Below are positions 1 to 8,656 of a stretch of 64,000 nucleotides of DNA, piece after piece. The notes under the pieces were generated by a model. It was not told the origin of the DNA. It made no database searches and was given only the letters and a program-made list of their open reading frames with translations. The position numbers and the translations under genes were made by a program. Source of the stretch: Pseudomonas sp. ICMP22404 (lineage in GTDB: Bacteria > Pseudomonadota > Gammaproteobacteria > Pseudomonadales > Pseudomonadaceae); NCBI RefSeq assembly GCF_006227205.1, contig NZ_VCNG01000003.1, forward strand, positions 186,001 to 250,000. Direction: 5' to 3'. Position 1 is the first letter of the stretch. Each line of letters begins with the position of its first letter.

Positions 1-75
1 GACGGCTCCGGCGCCATCAACATCAAGGCCAACAGGAACGTCGTCGTCAAAGGCCAGAAGATCCTGCAGAACTAG
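1..75 (+). CDS. VgrG (T6SS spike) C-terminal tail, partial
   Basis: Only the last 24 codons and the stop are present. The peptide ends DGSGAINIKANRNVVVKGQK followed by ILQN, a repetitive glycine/valine-rich pattern typical of the DUF2345 beta-helical tail of VgrG spike proteins. It lies directly upstream of a DUF6484/DUF2169/DUF4150 set, the normal place for a VgrG that delivers the downstream cargo. The call rests on a short tail and on context. A second DUF6484-like protein would be the alternative. Confidence 0.6.
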   Translation, partial: DGSGAINIKANRNVVVKGQKILQN

Positions 76-91
76 CCATGGAGTGGCCGCT

Positions 92-550
92 ATGACCGTT
101 GAATACCACCTACCCTCAGCCACCACCTGCGCGCCGATGCGCGTGGACGGCGTGGTGATTGGCGTATTGCTGGACGTGCCCAAGGTGGACGCCCCGGTGG
201 TGGCGTTTCCCGGCTGTCCCGGTGAAACAGGCCTAGTCGCACGCACCACCACCCCGCTGACCCGTGAAGACATCGGCGTTCAGGTCGCGTTGATGTTCGA
301 GGCGGGCGACCCGGCACGGCCGTTGGTGATCGGCCGCATCCAGCGCCTGGAGGAGCCTGCAGCGCCAGCGCTTGCCCACCTGGACGGTGAACGGCTGGAG
401 TTCACCGCCGAGCGGGAAATCGTCCTGCGCTGCGGCAAGGCCAGCATCACCCTGACCCGCGCGGGCAAAGTGATCATCCGTGGCGCCTACCTCTCCAGCC
501 GCTCCAGCGGGGTCAACCGCATCAAGGGCGGTTCGGTGCAGATCAACTAG
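92..550 (+). CDS. DUF6484 domain protein, T6SS accessory
   Basis: About 152 residues. The N-terminal half is a small beta domain, and the C-terminus (ITLTRAGKVIIRGAYLSSRS, then a GVNRIKGGSVQIN ending) is the repetitive tail seen in DUF6484 proteins that sit beside VgrG genes. I chose ATG 92 because GGAG at 80-83 is 8 bases upstream; an in-frame GTG at 83 would overlap that site. It lies 16 bases after the VgrG stop and 14 before the DUF2169 gene, so it is probably co-transcribed. Its exact role is unknown; adaptor or tip extension of the spike is inferred. Confidence 0.75.
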   Translation: MTVEYHLPSATTCAPMRVDGVVIGVLLDVPKVDAPVVAFPGCPGETGLVARTTTPLTREDIGVQVALMFEAGDPARPLVIGRIQRLEEPAAPALAHLDGERLEFTAEREIVLRCGKASITLTRAGKVIIRGAYLSSRSSGVNRIKGGSVQIN

Positions 551-564
551 AAGGTAGTCGGACC

Positions 565-1677
565 ATGGAGCTGCTCAACGCCAGCAAACTGCTTGCTGCC
601 TATACCCTGGGCATGGCCAGTGATGGCCGTGAATCCCTGGTCGTGGTGGTCAAGGGCACATTCAATCTGCCGCTGGACGGCCGCGTCGCGACCCTCGCCG
701 ACGTCCAGCAACCGCTACTGATGGCCGACACCTTTTTCGGCGAGCCGGGCCTCAGCGCGCCGCTGCGGGAGATGGACTTTGCGCCGCTCAAGCCATGTTG
801 CGATGTGCTGGTGTGCGGCAAGGCCCATGCGCCCGGCGGCCGCCCCGTGACACAGTTGACCGCAGGCATTCGCGTCGGCCGCGTCAGCAAGGCCTTTTCC
901 GTCTTCGGCCCACGGCAATGGCAACAGGGAATGCTCGGCGTCTCTCCCGGCTCACCGCAGCCATTCACCGAACAGGACATCACGTATGCCCAGGCTTTCG
1001 GCGGCACTCACTCCAGGGTGAACGCCCCCGAAATGCAGCAGTGCTACCCGGACAACCCGAGCGGTCGCGGCTGGTTTCCTGGCGGCATGGACAGCACGGT
1101 CATCATCGGCAGACCCATGCCGAACACCGAGGAACCGGGCAAGCCAGTCGACAGCCCTTGCGGTCACTTCCGCCCCATGGCCCTCGGCCCCATCGGCCGT
1201 AGCTGGCCGCAACGCGCCCGTTTCGCCGGTACTTACGACGATGCCTGGTTGGCGGACTGCTTTCCGTTTTTGCCGGGTGATTTCGACAATCGCTACTTCC
1301 AGGCCGCCCCTGCCGATCAACATACCGATTACCTGCGCGGCGGCGAGGATGTGCTGCTGTTGAACCTCACCCCCCTGGAGCGCGCCGGCTTTCGCATCCC
1401 TGAAATGGAAGTACCGGTGACCTTCTGCCTGAAAAAAGGCGGTCATGACACGGTGCAAGCGGTGATCGATACCTTGCTGATCGACACGGACGCGGGTCAG
1501 GTACAGCTGACCTGGCGTGTTTCCCGGCCCCTGCGGCGCAACCTGTTCGAGATCGCTCAGGTGCTGGTCGGGAGCATGTCCGCGGGTTGGTGGCGAGCCC
1601 GTGAATTGGGCAAGAACTACTACCCGTCGCTCTCTTCCCTGGTAAAAGCCAGGCAGGCGCCCGAGGAGACGGACTGA
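565..1677 (+). CDS. DUF2169 domain protein (T6SS cargo adaptor)
   Basis: 370 residues, no signal peptide or membrane segment. The N-terminus (LLAAYTLGMASDGRESLVVV) and the aromatic/proline-rich middle (YDDAWLADCFPFLPGDFDNR) are characteristic of DUF2169, a family found almost only next to VgrG and PAAR-like/DUF4150 genes. A role as a chaperone or adaptor loading the PAAR-like toxin onto VgrG is inferred from this linkage. Its TGA overlaps the ATG of the next gene by one base at 1677, implying translational coupling. Confidence 0.8.
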   Translation: MELLNASKLLAAYTLGMASDGRESLVVVVKGTFNLPLDGRVATLADVQQPLLMADTFFGEPGLSAPLREMDFAPLKPCCDVLVCGKAHAPGGRPVTQLTAGIRVGRVSKAFSVFGPRQWQQGMLGVSPGSPQPFTEQDITYAQAFGGTHSRVNAPEMQQCYPDNPSGRGWFPGGMDSTVIIGRPMPNTEEPGKPVDSPCGHFRPMALGPIGRSWPQRARFAGTYDDAWLADCFPFLPGDFDNRYFQAAPADQHTDYLRGGEDVLLLNLTPLERAGFRIPEMEVPVTFCLKKGGHDTVQAVIDTLLIDTDAGQVQLTWRVSRPLRRNLFEIAQVLVGSMSAGWWRARELGKNYYPSLSSLVKARQAPEETD

Positions 1678-2714
1678 TGAGCGCGCTTTGCATCGTCGGC
1701 TCCGGCATGGTCAGCGCGGTCGGCCTCAGCGCGCCGGCGAGCTGCGCGGCGATCCGCTGCGCCATCGATAATTTCCAGGAGACCCGCTTTATCGACCGCG
1801 GCGGTGAATGGCTGATCGCTGCCAGCGTGACCTTGGAGCAGCCCTGGCGCGGTCGCATCAAGCTGATCAAGATGGCGGCCCGCGCCATCGCCGAGGCCTT
1901 GCAGGACACCCCGGGCGTCGACCCACAAAGCACCCCGCTGCTGCTGGGGCTGGCGGAAGCCGAGCGCCCCGGCCGCCTCGAAGGTCTCGACAAGGGGCTG
2001 TTGCACGCCATCGAAGCCGAGCTGGGCCTGCGTTTTCATCCCAGCTCCAACGTCATCGTCCGTGGTCGGGTCAGTGCCGCGGTGGCGCTCCTCAATGCGC
2101 GCACGCTGATCTACCAGGGCGGCCACCGCCATGTGCTGGTCGCCGGCGTCGACTCCTTCCTCAGCGCCCCGACGTTGGACGCCTTCGAAGCGCGCCAACG
2201 CTTGCTCACCAGCCAGAATTCCAACGGTTTCATCCCTGGCGAAGGCGCCAGCGCCGTGGTGCTGGCCTCTCCCGTCGCCAGTGCAGATGCGCAACTGATG
2301 TGCGTAGGCTTGGGCTTCGGCATGGAAAAGGCCACGGTGGAAGCCGAAGACATTCCGTTGCGCGCCGAAGGCCTGACTCAAGCCGTACGCGCGGCCCTGA
2401 GCGAGGCCGGTTGTGGGCTGGAGCAGATGGATTATCGGCTCACCGACCTGTCCGGCGAGCAGTACTACTTCAAGGAAGCGGCCCTGGCCTTGGGCCGCAG
2501 CCTGCGGGTACGCAAGGAGTTCTTCCACCTCTGGCATCCGGCCGACTGCATCGGTGAAGTCGGCGCCGCCATCGGCCCGGTGATGCTTGCCGTGGCCCTG
2601 GCCGCCAGTCGCAAGGGCTACGGCGAAGGCCCGAATATCTTCTGCCATCTCGGCAACGACGCCGGCGAACGCGCCGTGGCGCTGCTCAGTTACCAGAACA
2701 TGAGGGCTGCGTGA
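1677..2714 (+). CDS. Ketoacyl-synthase-fold protein lacking catalytic residues, T6SS-linked
   Basis: 345 residues with a thiolase/KAS fold: VLVAGVDSFLSAPTLDAF at about 153-170 and GFIPGEGASAVV at about 184-195 match the KAS core. The catalytic elements appear lost. The nucleophile-elbow region around residues 128-140 reads IVRGRVSAAVALL with no cysteine. The usual HGT histidine loop is replaced near DLSGEQYY (257-264), and the second histidine motif reads IGEVGAA (292-298) where KAS enzymes have GH. It is probably a structural partner of the DUF2169 and DUF4150 products. Both ends overlap the neighbouring genes, so the three are one translational unit. Confidence 0.75.
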   Translation: MSALCIVGSGMVSAVGLSAPASCAAIRCAIDNFQETRFIDRGGEWLIAASVTLEQPWRGRIKLIKMAARAIAEALQDTPGVDPQSTPLLLGLAEAERPGRLEGLDKGLLHAIEAELGLRFHPSSNVIVRGRVSAAVALLNARTLIYQGGHRHVLVAGVDSFLSAPTLDAFEARQRLLTSQNSNGFIPGEGASAVVLASPVASADAQLMCVGLGFGMEKATVEAEDIPLRAEGLTQAVRAALSEAGCGLEQMDYRLTDLSGEQYYFKEAALALGRSLRVRKEFFHLWHPADCIGEVGAAIGPVMLAVALAASRKGYGEGPNIFCHLGNDAGERAVALLSYQNMRAA

Positions 2715-3796
2715 TGGCGAACGAGGTCTACGCCAACAACATGGAAGTGTCTTGCAAGGCGGCGGATGGCAAGTCCGTGGCCTGCTTTCCGGATGTGTGT
2801 TTCACCCCGCCGCAAACCGCGGCCACTCCGCTTGGCGTGCCCATCCCCTACCCCAATACCGGCATGGCCAAGGACACCACCCGGGGCACGCGAACCGTGA
2901 AGATCAGTGGCAAGGAGGCCATGCTCAAGGATAAGAGCTACTTCAAGACCAGTTATGGGGATGAGGCTGGCAATGCGCCGAAAAAGGGGATCATCACCAA
3001 TAAGATCAAAGGGAAGGTCTACTTCACGGCCTGGTCGATGAATGTGAAGTTCGAAGGCGAGAACGTCGTGCGAAACATGGACCTGACCACCCATAACCAT
3101 GGTTCGACGGCCAACACACTGACATGGCCCTATCTGGATGCGGTGGCCATGGCGGATCCCGAAAATCCCTGCGTCAAGTCAGGAAACGTGAAGAAGGTAA
3201 AGGCCGCCTGTCCTCCACCGGCCAAGTCGTTGTCACGCGGAGCCATACCTGGCCCGGCCGACAATACCAGCCCCGAGTGTTGTGAAGCACGCAAGTGCAT
3301 GCTGGTACCAAACTCGCCAAAGAGCCGCTGTTCCAAGTGCGGAGGAAAGACGCCGCACCACCCGGTGCCGGTGGCCGATCTGTCGACCCCTCGCCCCATA
3401 AACCCGAAGACCGGGAAGCTGAAAGTTCGCGGCGATCCTTTCGTGCCCACCTATGACCACAACAAGGCACCCTGCATATGCGTAGAGGGCGCCGACCACA
3501 ATTCCCGTGAAGGGCCGACAGATAAACTCATGCAGCATGGACGTATCGGCCGCGGCTACGTGGTCAAGCGAGACGCGATGTTGAATGGTCGCGATGACTT
3601 CACCTACGCCGAAATCAGTGATCTCTCGGCACAAGCGGTCGCCGATGAGACGGGCTGCGACAAGGACTGCCTCAAGGCCCAGATCGACAAGGGACACCAA
3701 GACCTGGGGGTGGGTCCAAAATCAGGGATGCGCAGGGGAGAAGTTCGCGCACCTGCCCTTGAAAAAAAGCCGAAGAACCCGGCCCCATTGATATAG
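2714..3796 (+). CDS. DUF4150 (PAAR-like) protein with C-terminal toxin domain
   Basis: 360 residues from ATG 2714, which overlaps the upstream stop; an in-frame GTG at 2711 is the alternative. Residues 1-130 are a DUF4150 PAAR-like spike-tip domain (PYPNTGMAKDTTRGTRTVKI). A cysteine/proline-rich linker (about 150-210) leads to a C-terminal domain containing GGKTPHHPVPV (HH at 215-216), YDHNKAPCICVEG (D248, N250, C254, C256), H262 and GCDKDC (315-320). The HH/D-N/C pattern resembles polymorphic-toxin nuclease families such as Tox-GHH2 or Tox-HDC. It is likely a VgrG-delivered antibacterial effector; the catalytic activity is inferred. Confidence 0.8.
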   Translation: MANEVYANNMEVSCKAADGKSVACFPDVCFTPPQTAATPLGVPIPYPNTGMAKDTTRGTRTVKISGKEAMLKDKSYFKTSYGDEAGNAPKKGIITNKIKGKVYFTAWSMNVKFEGENVVRNMDLTTHNHGSTANTLTWPYLDAVAMADPENPCVKSGNVKKVKAACPPPAKSLSRGAIPGPADNTSPECCEARKCMLVPNSPKSRCSKCGGKTPHHPVPVADLSTPRPINPKTGKLKVRGDPFVPTYDHNKAPCICVEGADHNSREGPTDKLMQHGRIGRGYVVKRDAMLNGRDDFTYAEISDLSAQAVADETGCDKDCLKAQIDKGHQDLGVGPKSGMRRGEVRAPALEKKPKNPAPLI

Positions 3797-3806
3797 AGAA
3801 ACCATC

Positions 3807-4715
3807 ATGGACAATGAAGACTCCCTGTTTTTTACCTGCGGCCTGGTTGTGAAGGCCGGCACAATCGTTGTGCCTGCACAATACAACTCCCTGCCGGGCG
3901 AGCAAATGTCCAGGGTCGCCTTTTGCTTCGATGACAACTGGGTCTACAACGACGTCGACAACGATGTCATCGGGTCCGTCTGCTTCAGGCGCAGCGACAA
4001 CAGCCTCTGGATGCTCGGACGCCATGGCAACCTTCGCCACGTGACGTCTGGCTCGGCGGACTTCACCCTCGCCAATATCCGAGGCAAGTTCGAAAACGAT
4101 CGCATTGAAACAGGCCGCCTTGGCGAGCTGCTGTGCATCCGGGAAATCGCCAACGAATTGTACATCTGCGGCCAGTCATCCCAGGTCTATCGACATTCGA
4201 ACGGAGCCTGGGCAAGCATGAGCCCAGCCGGGGCAAAGATCGGCTCGCCTACCCTGGAAAGCCTGGATGGGCTGGCCCACGACAACATTTATGCCGTGGG
4301 AGAAAAAGGCCTCATCCTGCACTACGACGGTTCACGCTGGAACTCGCTGGACTCCCCCACCAACCGTCCTCTGTCTCGCGTGCTGTGCAAAAGCGAAGAC
4401 GAGGTTTACGTCTGCGGTAATGACGGTCTGTTGCTGGTTGGCAATCGCCATCAGTGGCATGTTCTCGACACAGAGAGAACCCTGAATTTCTGGGACATGG
4501 CGTTGTACGACGGGCAACTCTACATTTCCCACGTGCATGGCCTCGTTCGCTATGACGGGCAAGCCTTCTTCGATGTCGACACGGGCCTCACCCCTCCTCC
4601 CGGCGCCCATAAACTGGATACGGCAGATGGGCTGCTTTACTCCTTTGGTATCGACGACCTCCTCAAGTTCGACGGCCATCAGTGGGAGCGGGTGATATGC
4701 CCACACAACACGTGA
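3807..4715 (+). CDS. Beta-propeller-like protein, candidate immunity protein
   Basis: 302 residues, no signal peptide or membrane segment. At least four short repeats of the type 'xxxYxxGxxGLxLxYDGxxW' are visible: NELYICGQSSQVYRHSNGAW, DNIYAVGEKGLILHYDGSRW, DEVYVCGNDGLLL and a C-terminal LLKFDGHQW, spaced about 40-45 residues as in beta-propellers. It begins 10 bases after the toxin gene, the usual position of a cognate immunity gene. Immunity function is inferred from position only. A second cargo or lectin-like protein is possible but has no export signal here. Confidence 0.6.
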   Translation: MDNEDSLFFTCGLVVKAGTIVVPAQYNSLPGEQMSRVAFCFDDNWVYNDVDNDVIGSVCFRRSDNSLWMLGRHGNLRHVTSGSADFTLANIRGKFENDRIETGRLGELLCIREIANELYICGQSSQVYRHSNGAWASMSPAGAKIGSPTLESLDGLAHDNIYAVGEKGLILHYDGSRWNSLDSPTNRPLSRVLCKSEDEVYVCGNDGLLLVGNRHQWHVLDTERTLNFWDMALYDGQLYISHVHGLVRYDGQAFFDVDTGLTPPPGAHKLDTADGLLYSFGIDDLLKFDGHQWERVICPHNT

Positions 4716-4752
4716 GTTTGCGCATCGCCGTTATCATTGCGATGCCTATCCC

Positions 4753-6015
4753 ATGAGCGACTCGCTGTCCCTGGTAATCGAACAACACGCCGAAGAAGCC
4801 AGCTTCCTCGCCAATCTGCGGGACGATGCCCTGCACGCCCCCCACTACGACATCGAACACCTCGGCACACTCGACAACCGCCTCGATGCTCACCTCGACG
4901 GGTTGCGTATCGCAGCCCATGACGGCCTGGAAATGCTCCTGGCGCAGCTCGGCCCCCATGCCATCGGCGAGATGTTCGCCTGTGTGGTACTGGCCTTCGA
5001 GACAGCCAATGGGAAAGTGTTGTCGCAGTTGAGCGAACACCTGCGACGTGCCCCAGAAACGGAACGTGGTTATCTGATGGCCTTGGGCTGGATTGACTGG
5101 GAACGGCTAGCGCCCTGGATCGAGCGCATGCTCGCCGCCCCTGAGCCGATGTTTCGCCGACTCGGCCTGGCCGCCTGCGGCATGCATCGGCACGACCCGG
5201 GCCCCGCCCTGCTTAAAGGGCTGTGCGACACGGACCCAAGCGTGCTGGCCCGTGCCGCCCGCACCGCCGGCGAACTGCGCCGGCGCGACTTGCTACCCAA
5301 CCTCCGTGCCCACTGCCGACACCCGGATCCAGCCACGTGTTTTTGGGCCAATTGGGCTACCGTCCAGATGGGTGATCAGCAGGCCTTGGAGCCCCTGCGC
5401 CAAGTCGCCGAGCAGCCGGGCGAATTTCAATACCGCGCCCTCTGCGTGTTGCTGGCCTGGCAGGAACGGGAGCCCAGCATCGCCTGGATACGCCAACTGG
5501 TACAGGATCCCCGGCACCGACGCGTCGGCATCCAGGCCCTTGGATTGCTGGGTGATCCGGTCTGCGTGCCCTGGCTGATCCAACAGATGAGCGACTTGCC
5601 TTACGCCCGTGTGGCCGGCGAAGCCTTCAGCCTGATCATCGGCGCCGACCTGGCGCTACTCGACTTGGAATTGCAAGAACTGCCGGACTTCGACACAGGC
5701 CCGAACGACAACCCCGCGGACCCGAACGTCGCCATGGACCCCGATGAAAACCTGCCCTGGCCCGACCCTCGGTCCATCGAAACCTGGTGGCAAGCCAACA
5801 ACGGGCAGTGGCAGGTCGGCACCCGCTACCTGCTGGGATTGGCCCACAGTGAACGCACGTTTGCACAGGCACTGGTTCGCGGCCAGCAACGCCAGCGCAT
5901 CGCCGCCGCCTGCGGTCTGGCCCGTTATCGGCCGAACGAGGTGCTTTTCCCCACAAGCGCGCCGACCTGGCGGCAAAAGCGGTTGCTGGGCATGACGGCG
6001 ACGTTCGGGCGTTGA
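4753..6015 (+). CDS. TIGR02270 family HEAT-repeat protein, T6SS-associated
   Basis: 420 residues. The N-terminus (IEQHAEEASFLANLRD, then YDIEHLGTLDNRLDAHLDGL) is the signature of TIGR02270 proteins, which are common in T6SS loci. The middle (about 95-300) is made of helical HEAT-like repeats, for example FRRLGLAACGMHRHDPGPAL and RVGIQALGLLGDPVCVPWLI. The C-terminus is tryptophan-rich. No function is established; a scaffold or regulatory role around the toxin module is inferred. It is the last + strand gene of the island and converges with the DUF1810 gene, only 4 bases away. Confidence 0.75.
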   Translation: MSDSLSLVIEQHAEEASFLANLRDDALHAPHYDIEHLGTLDNRLDAHLDGLRIAAHDGLEMLLAQLGPHAIGEMFACVVLAFETANGKVLSQLSEHLRRAPETERGYLMALGWIDWERLAPWIERMLAAPEPMFRRLGLAACGMHRHDPGPALLKGLCDTDPSVLARAARTAGELRRRDLLPNLRAHCRHPDPATCFWANWATVQMGDQQALEPLRQVAEQPGEFQYRALCVLLAWQEREPSIAWIRQLVQDPRHRRVGIQALGLLGDPVCVPWLIQQMSDLPYARVAGEAFSLIIGADLALLDLELQELPDFDTGPNDNPADPNVAMDPDENLPWPDPRSIETWWQANNGQWQVGTRYLLGLAHSERTFAQALVRGQQRQRIAAACGLARYRPNEVLFPTSAPTWRQKRLLGMTATFGR

Positions 6016-6019
6016 TCCG

Positions 6020-6445
6020 TCAGTCACCCAGCAGCAAAAGCGTTTTGGAATCGGGCTCACCCGAATAGAACTGATCGAGCGCCTGCGGATACAGGGCGGA
6101 CTCGGGTTGCGCCGCCATGAACAGCGTCAGGCAGGAGCGAAACTTCAGATCGTCGGGCGAGCCGAATAGCTGCCCGGCGCTCAGGTCGTGGTGTTGCAGG
6201 ACAGTGCTCACACACGCCTCCAGCCGGGGGCCGAGCACTTCGTGCTGCAGATACGCGCGGGCTTCGGCCACGCCAGAGATGGCGAACCGAGCGGCCATAT
6301 CGGAACGACCAAGCCCCCGCAGTTGCGGAAATATGAACCACATCCAGTGACTGGTTTTCCGACCTGAGCGCAGCTCATCCATGACGCGGTTGAACACCGG
6401 GCCCTGGGCTTCGACAAAACGGGACAGATTGTAAACGTCATACAT
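6020..6445 (-). CDS. DUF1810 domain protein
   Basis: 141 residues from ATG at 6445 (MYDVYNLSRFVEAQ); an upstream in-frame start at 6475 adds ten residues unlike the family. The sequence matches DUF1810 throughout: HWMWFIFPQLRGLGRSDMA, the acidic/arginine helix ARAYLQHEVLGPRL and KFRSCLTLFMAAQPES. It is a small helical cytosolic protein of unknown biochemical role, common in proteobacteria. It stands alone between the T6SS island and the DJ-1 gene. Confidence 0.85.
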   Translation of the reverse strand: MYDVYNLSRFVEAQGPVFNRVMDELRSGRKTSHWMWFIFPQLRGLGRSDMAARFAISGVAEARAYLQHEVLGPRLEACVSTVLQHHDLSAGQLFGSPDDLKFRSCLTLFMAAQPESALYPQALDQFYSGEPDSKTLLLLGD

Positions 6446-6518
6446 GATGCGTATCCCTCCACCCGCCGGCCGCATCGTTCGCAGCCGGCAGTGTCCGTTC
6501 CAGCGAATGACCCATGAC

Positions 6519-7217
6519 TCAGGCAGACAGCTCCTGCTTCAGACGCTTGAGCAGCGCATGGGCGGCGGCTTCGGAAGACGCCGGATTCTGACCGGTGATC
6601 AAATGCCCGTCCTCCACCACATAACTGGCCCAGTCCGCAGCCTTGGAATACTCGCCGCCTTTGGCTTTGAGCATGTCTTCCACCAGGAATGGCACCACCT
6701 GCGTCAAGCCTACCGCCTCCTCTTCGGAGTTGGTGAATCCCGTCACCTTTTTACCTTGCACAATCGGCTGCCCGTCCGGTGCGTTAACGTTCTTGAACAC
6801 CCCGGGGGCGTGGCAGACGGCGGCAACAGGTTTATTCGCCTCGTAGAAGGCTTCGATCAGGACCTTGGAGTCAGTGCTCTCGGCCAGATCCCAGAGCGGG
6901 CCGTGGCCTCCTGGATAAAACACCGCATCGAAATCATAGGGATCGATTTCACCCAGCGGCACCGTGTCGGCCAATGCCATCTGGGCCTGGGTATCCGTGC
7001 CAAAGCGACGGGTCGCATCGGTTTGCGCGTCTGCTTCGTTGCTCTTGGGGTCCAGCGGTGGTTGCCCGCCCTTTGGAGACGCGAGCGTGACCGAAGCCTT
7101 GGCGTCGACGAACACGTAGTAAGGCGCGGCGAATTCTTCCAGCCAGAAACCGGTCTTCTTGCCGGTGTCGCCCAACTGATCGTGAGAGGTAAGAACCATC
7201 AGAATGTTCATGTGCAT
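6519..7217 (-). CDS. DJ-1/PfpI family class I glutamine amidotransferase-like protein
   Basis: 232 residues of the Hsp31/DJ-1/PfpI superfamily. The nucleophile elbow AAVCHAPG carries Cys135 followed by His136, and the acidic residue that polarises it lies in WLEEFAAPYY (Glu27/28). FYPGGHGPLWDL is the family's conserved glycine loop. Related enzymes act as deglycases, chaperones or glyoxalase III. A GGAGG lies 4 bases before ATG 7217 and 10 before a second ATG at 7211, so either start is possible. Cytosolic, monocistronic. Confidence 0.88.
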   Translation of the reverse strand: MHMNILMVLTSHDQLGDTGKKTGFWLEEFAAPYYVFVDAKASVTLASPKGGQPPLDPKSNEADAQTDATRRFGTDTQAQMALADTVPLGEIDPYDFDAVFYPGGHGPLWDLAESTDSKVLIEAFYEANKPVAAVCHAPGVFKNVNAPDGQPIVQGKKVTGFTNSEEEAVGLTQVVPFLVEDMLKAKGGEYSKAADWASYVVEDGHLITGQNPASSEAAAHALLKRLKQELSA

Positions 7218-7312
7218 CCAGCCTCCGAGGGTAAACGGGCGAAGTGGGCTCGCCCTGCATTACTCTCAGAGGCCACATTGAGGCAGACGTTCAAGCCGGT
7301 TGGATCAACGTC

Positions 7313-8566
7313 CTACCAAAGCGCGACATCGTAGGTGAAGTAGATTCGATTGCTGTCACGGCCCCGTGAGAAATCCGAACGATAGACGTAGTTGCGCAGC
7401 TTCACCCCCAGCCCCTTGAAAGTGCCTTGCTGCACGACATAGGCGACTTCGGCATCACGCTCCCATTCCTTCACGGTGCTGTTGGACTTGCCATCGTTGC
7501 CGCTCAGGTAGCGACTGGAAAACGTCAGGCCAGGCACGCCGAGGCGGGCAAAATCGTAGCCATAGCCGAGCATCCAGGTCTTCTCGTCTTCCTCGATGAA
7601 CTTGCCAATCCCGACATTGCTGAAGGAATAGACCGTGGCACCGCTGATGTACGGCAAGCCGGCCTCGCCGCTGAGCGCCTGGTAGCCAGCACTGAACGTA
7701 TGGCCGACAACAGCGTAGGACAGCAGGCCGCTGAGCATGTCGTTGTCGATCTTGCCGCCGTAGGCCGAACCTGTATCGACACTGTTGAAGTAGCGCAGGT
7801 CGCTGGTCAGTACCCCGCTGCCCAGCGGCAGGTCGTGTTGGATGCCGGCAAAGTTCTGTCGGTAGAAGTTCTCAAGCTCGCCGTAGAAGTAGCTCAAGCG
7901 GGTATTTTTCCCCAGCTTGTAATCGGCACCGGCGTAGTTGAAGTCACCTGACTGATCGCCACCATAGCCGTCAGGCACGATTGGCATGCTGTCGCTGGAG
8001 TCCCGCAGCTTGAAACGCTCAAGATGCCCCCCGGTCAGGGCGAGATTGTCGATGTCGGTGCTGCTGATCTGCATGCCCTGGTAGGTCTGCGGCAACAGCC
8101 GTGCATCGTTGTAGATCAGCACCGGAGTCTTGGGCAACAAGGTGCCGTACTTGAGGGTGGTTTTGGCCACCCTGGCCTTGGCGGTCATGCCCGCGCTGGC
8201 AAACTCATCGGCGGCACGACCATCGTCATGCACAGGTAACAGGCCGGTGCCACTGCGGCCACGTCCGGAGTCGAGCTTGACGCCGAGCAAACCCAGGGCA
8301 TCGACGCCAAAGCCAACGGTGCCGGGGGTAAAACCGGATTGGTAATCCAAGAGGAAGCCTTGGGCCCATTCGGTGCGCTCGCTCTTCGCGGTTCGCGCCG
8401 CTCGTGCGCTCATCCCGTGCTCGTCGCGGAAGTTTTCATTGAAGTAGACGTTGCGCAGTTGCAACTTGAGCTTGCTGTCGTCGATGAAACCCTCGGCGTT
8501 GGCGGCAGCCAGCGGCAATAGGCCAAGCATAGGAAATACAGTCCCACGGATCAGAGAAGTGTGCAT
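7313..8566 (-). CDS. OprD-family outer-membrane porin
   Basis: 417 residues. It has a signal peptide (MHTSLIRGTVFPMLGLLPLA, cleaved after about ANA), then GFIDDSKLKLQLRNVYFNEN, the classic OprD N-terminal strand. Alternating amphipathic strands follow, ending in YFTYDVALW with the C-terminal aromatic residue needed for Bam-dependent insertion. OprD porins take up small carboxylates or amino acids. It lies 90 bases downstream of the CitMHS transporter on the same strand, so uptake of the same di/tricarboxylate across the outer membrane is inferred. Confidence 0.9.
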   Translation of the reverse strand: MHTSLIRGTVFPMLGLLPLAAANAEGFIDDSKLKLQLRNVYFNENFRDEHGMSARAARTAKSERTEWAQGFLLDYQSGFTPGTVGFGVDALGLLGVKLDSGRGRSGTGLLPVHDDGRAADEFASAGMTAKARVAKTTLKYGTLLPKTPVLIYNDARLLPQTYQGMQISSTDIDNLALTGGHLERFKLRDSSDSMPIVPDGYGGDQSGDFNYAGADYKLGKNTRLSYFYGELENFYRQNFAGIQHDLPLGSGVLTSDLRYFNSVDTGSAYGGKIDNDMLSGLLSYAVVGHTFSAGYQALSGEAGLPYISGATVYSFSNVGIGKFIEEDEKTWMLGYGYDFARLGVPGLTFSSRYLSGNDGKSNSTVKEWERDAEVAYVVQQGTFKGLGVKLRNYVYRSDFSRGRDSNRIYFTYDVALW

Positions 8567-8656
8567 ATCGGTTTCTCGTTGTTGTTATTTGGCGTGCAAG
8601 CCAGCGCACACCTCGGCGACGAGGCGTGACAGGCGCAAAAGAAGGTGTCGGGTGGT

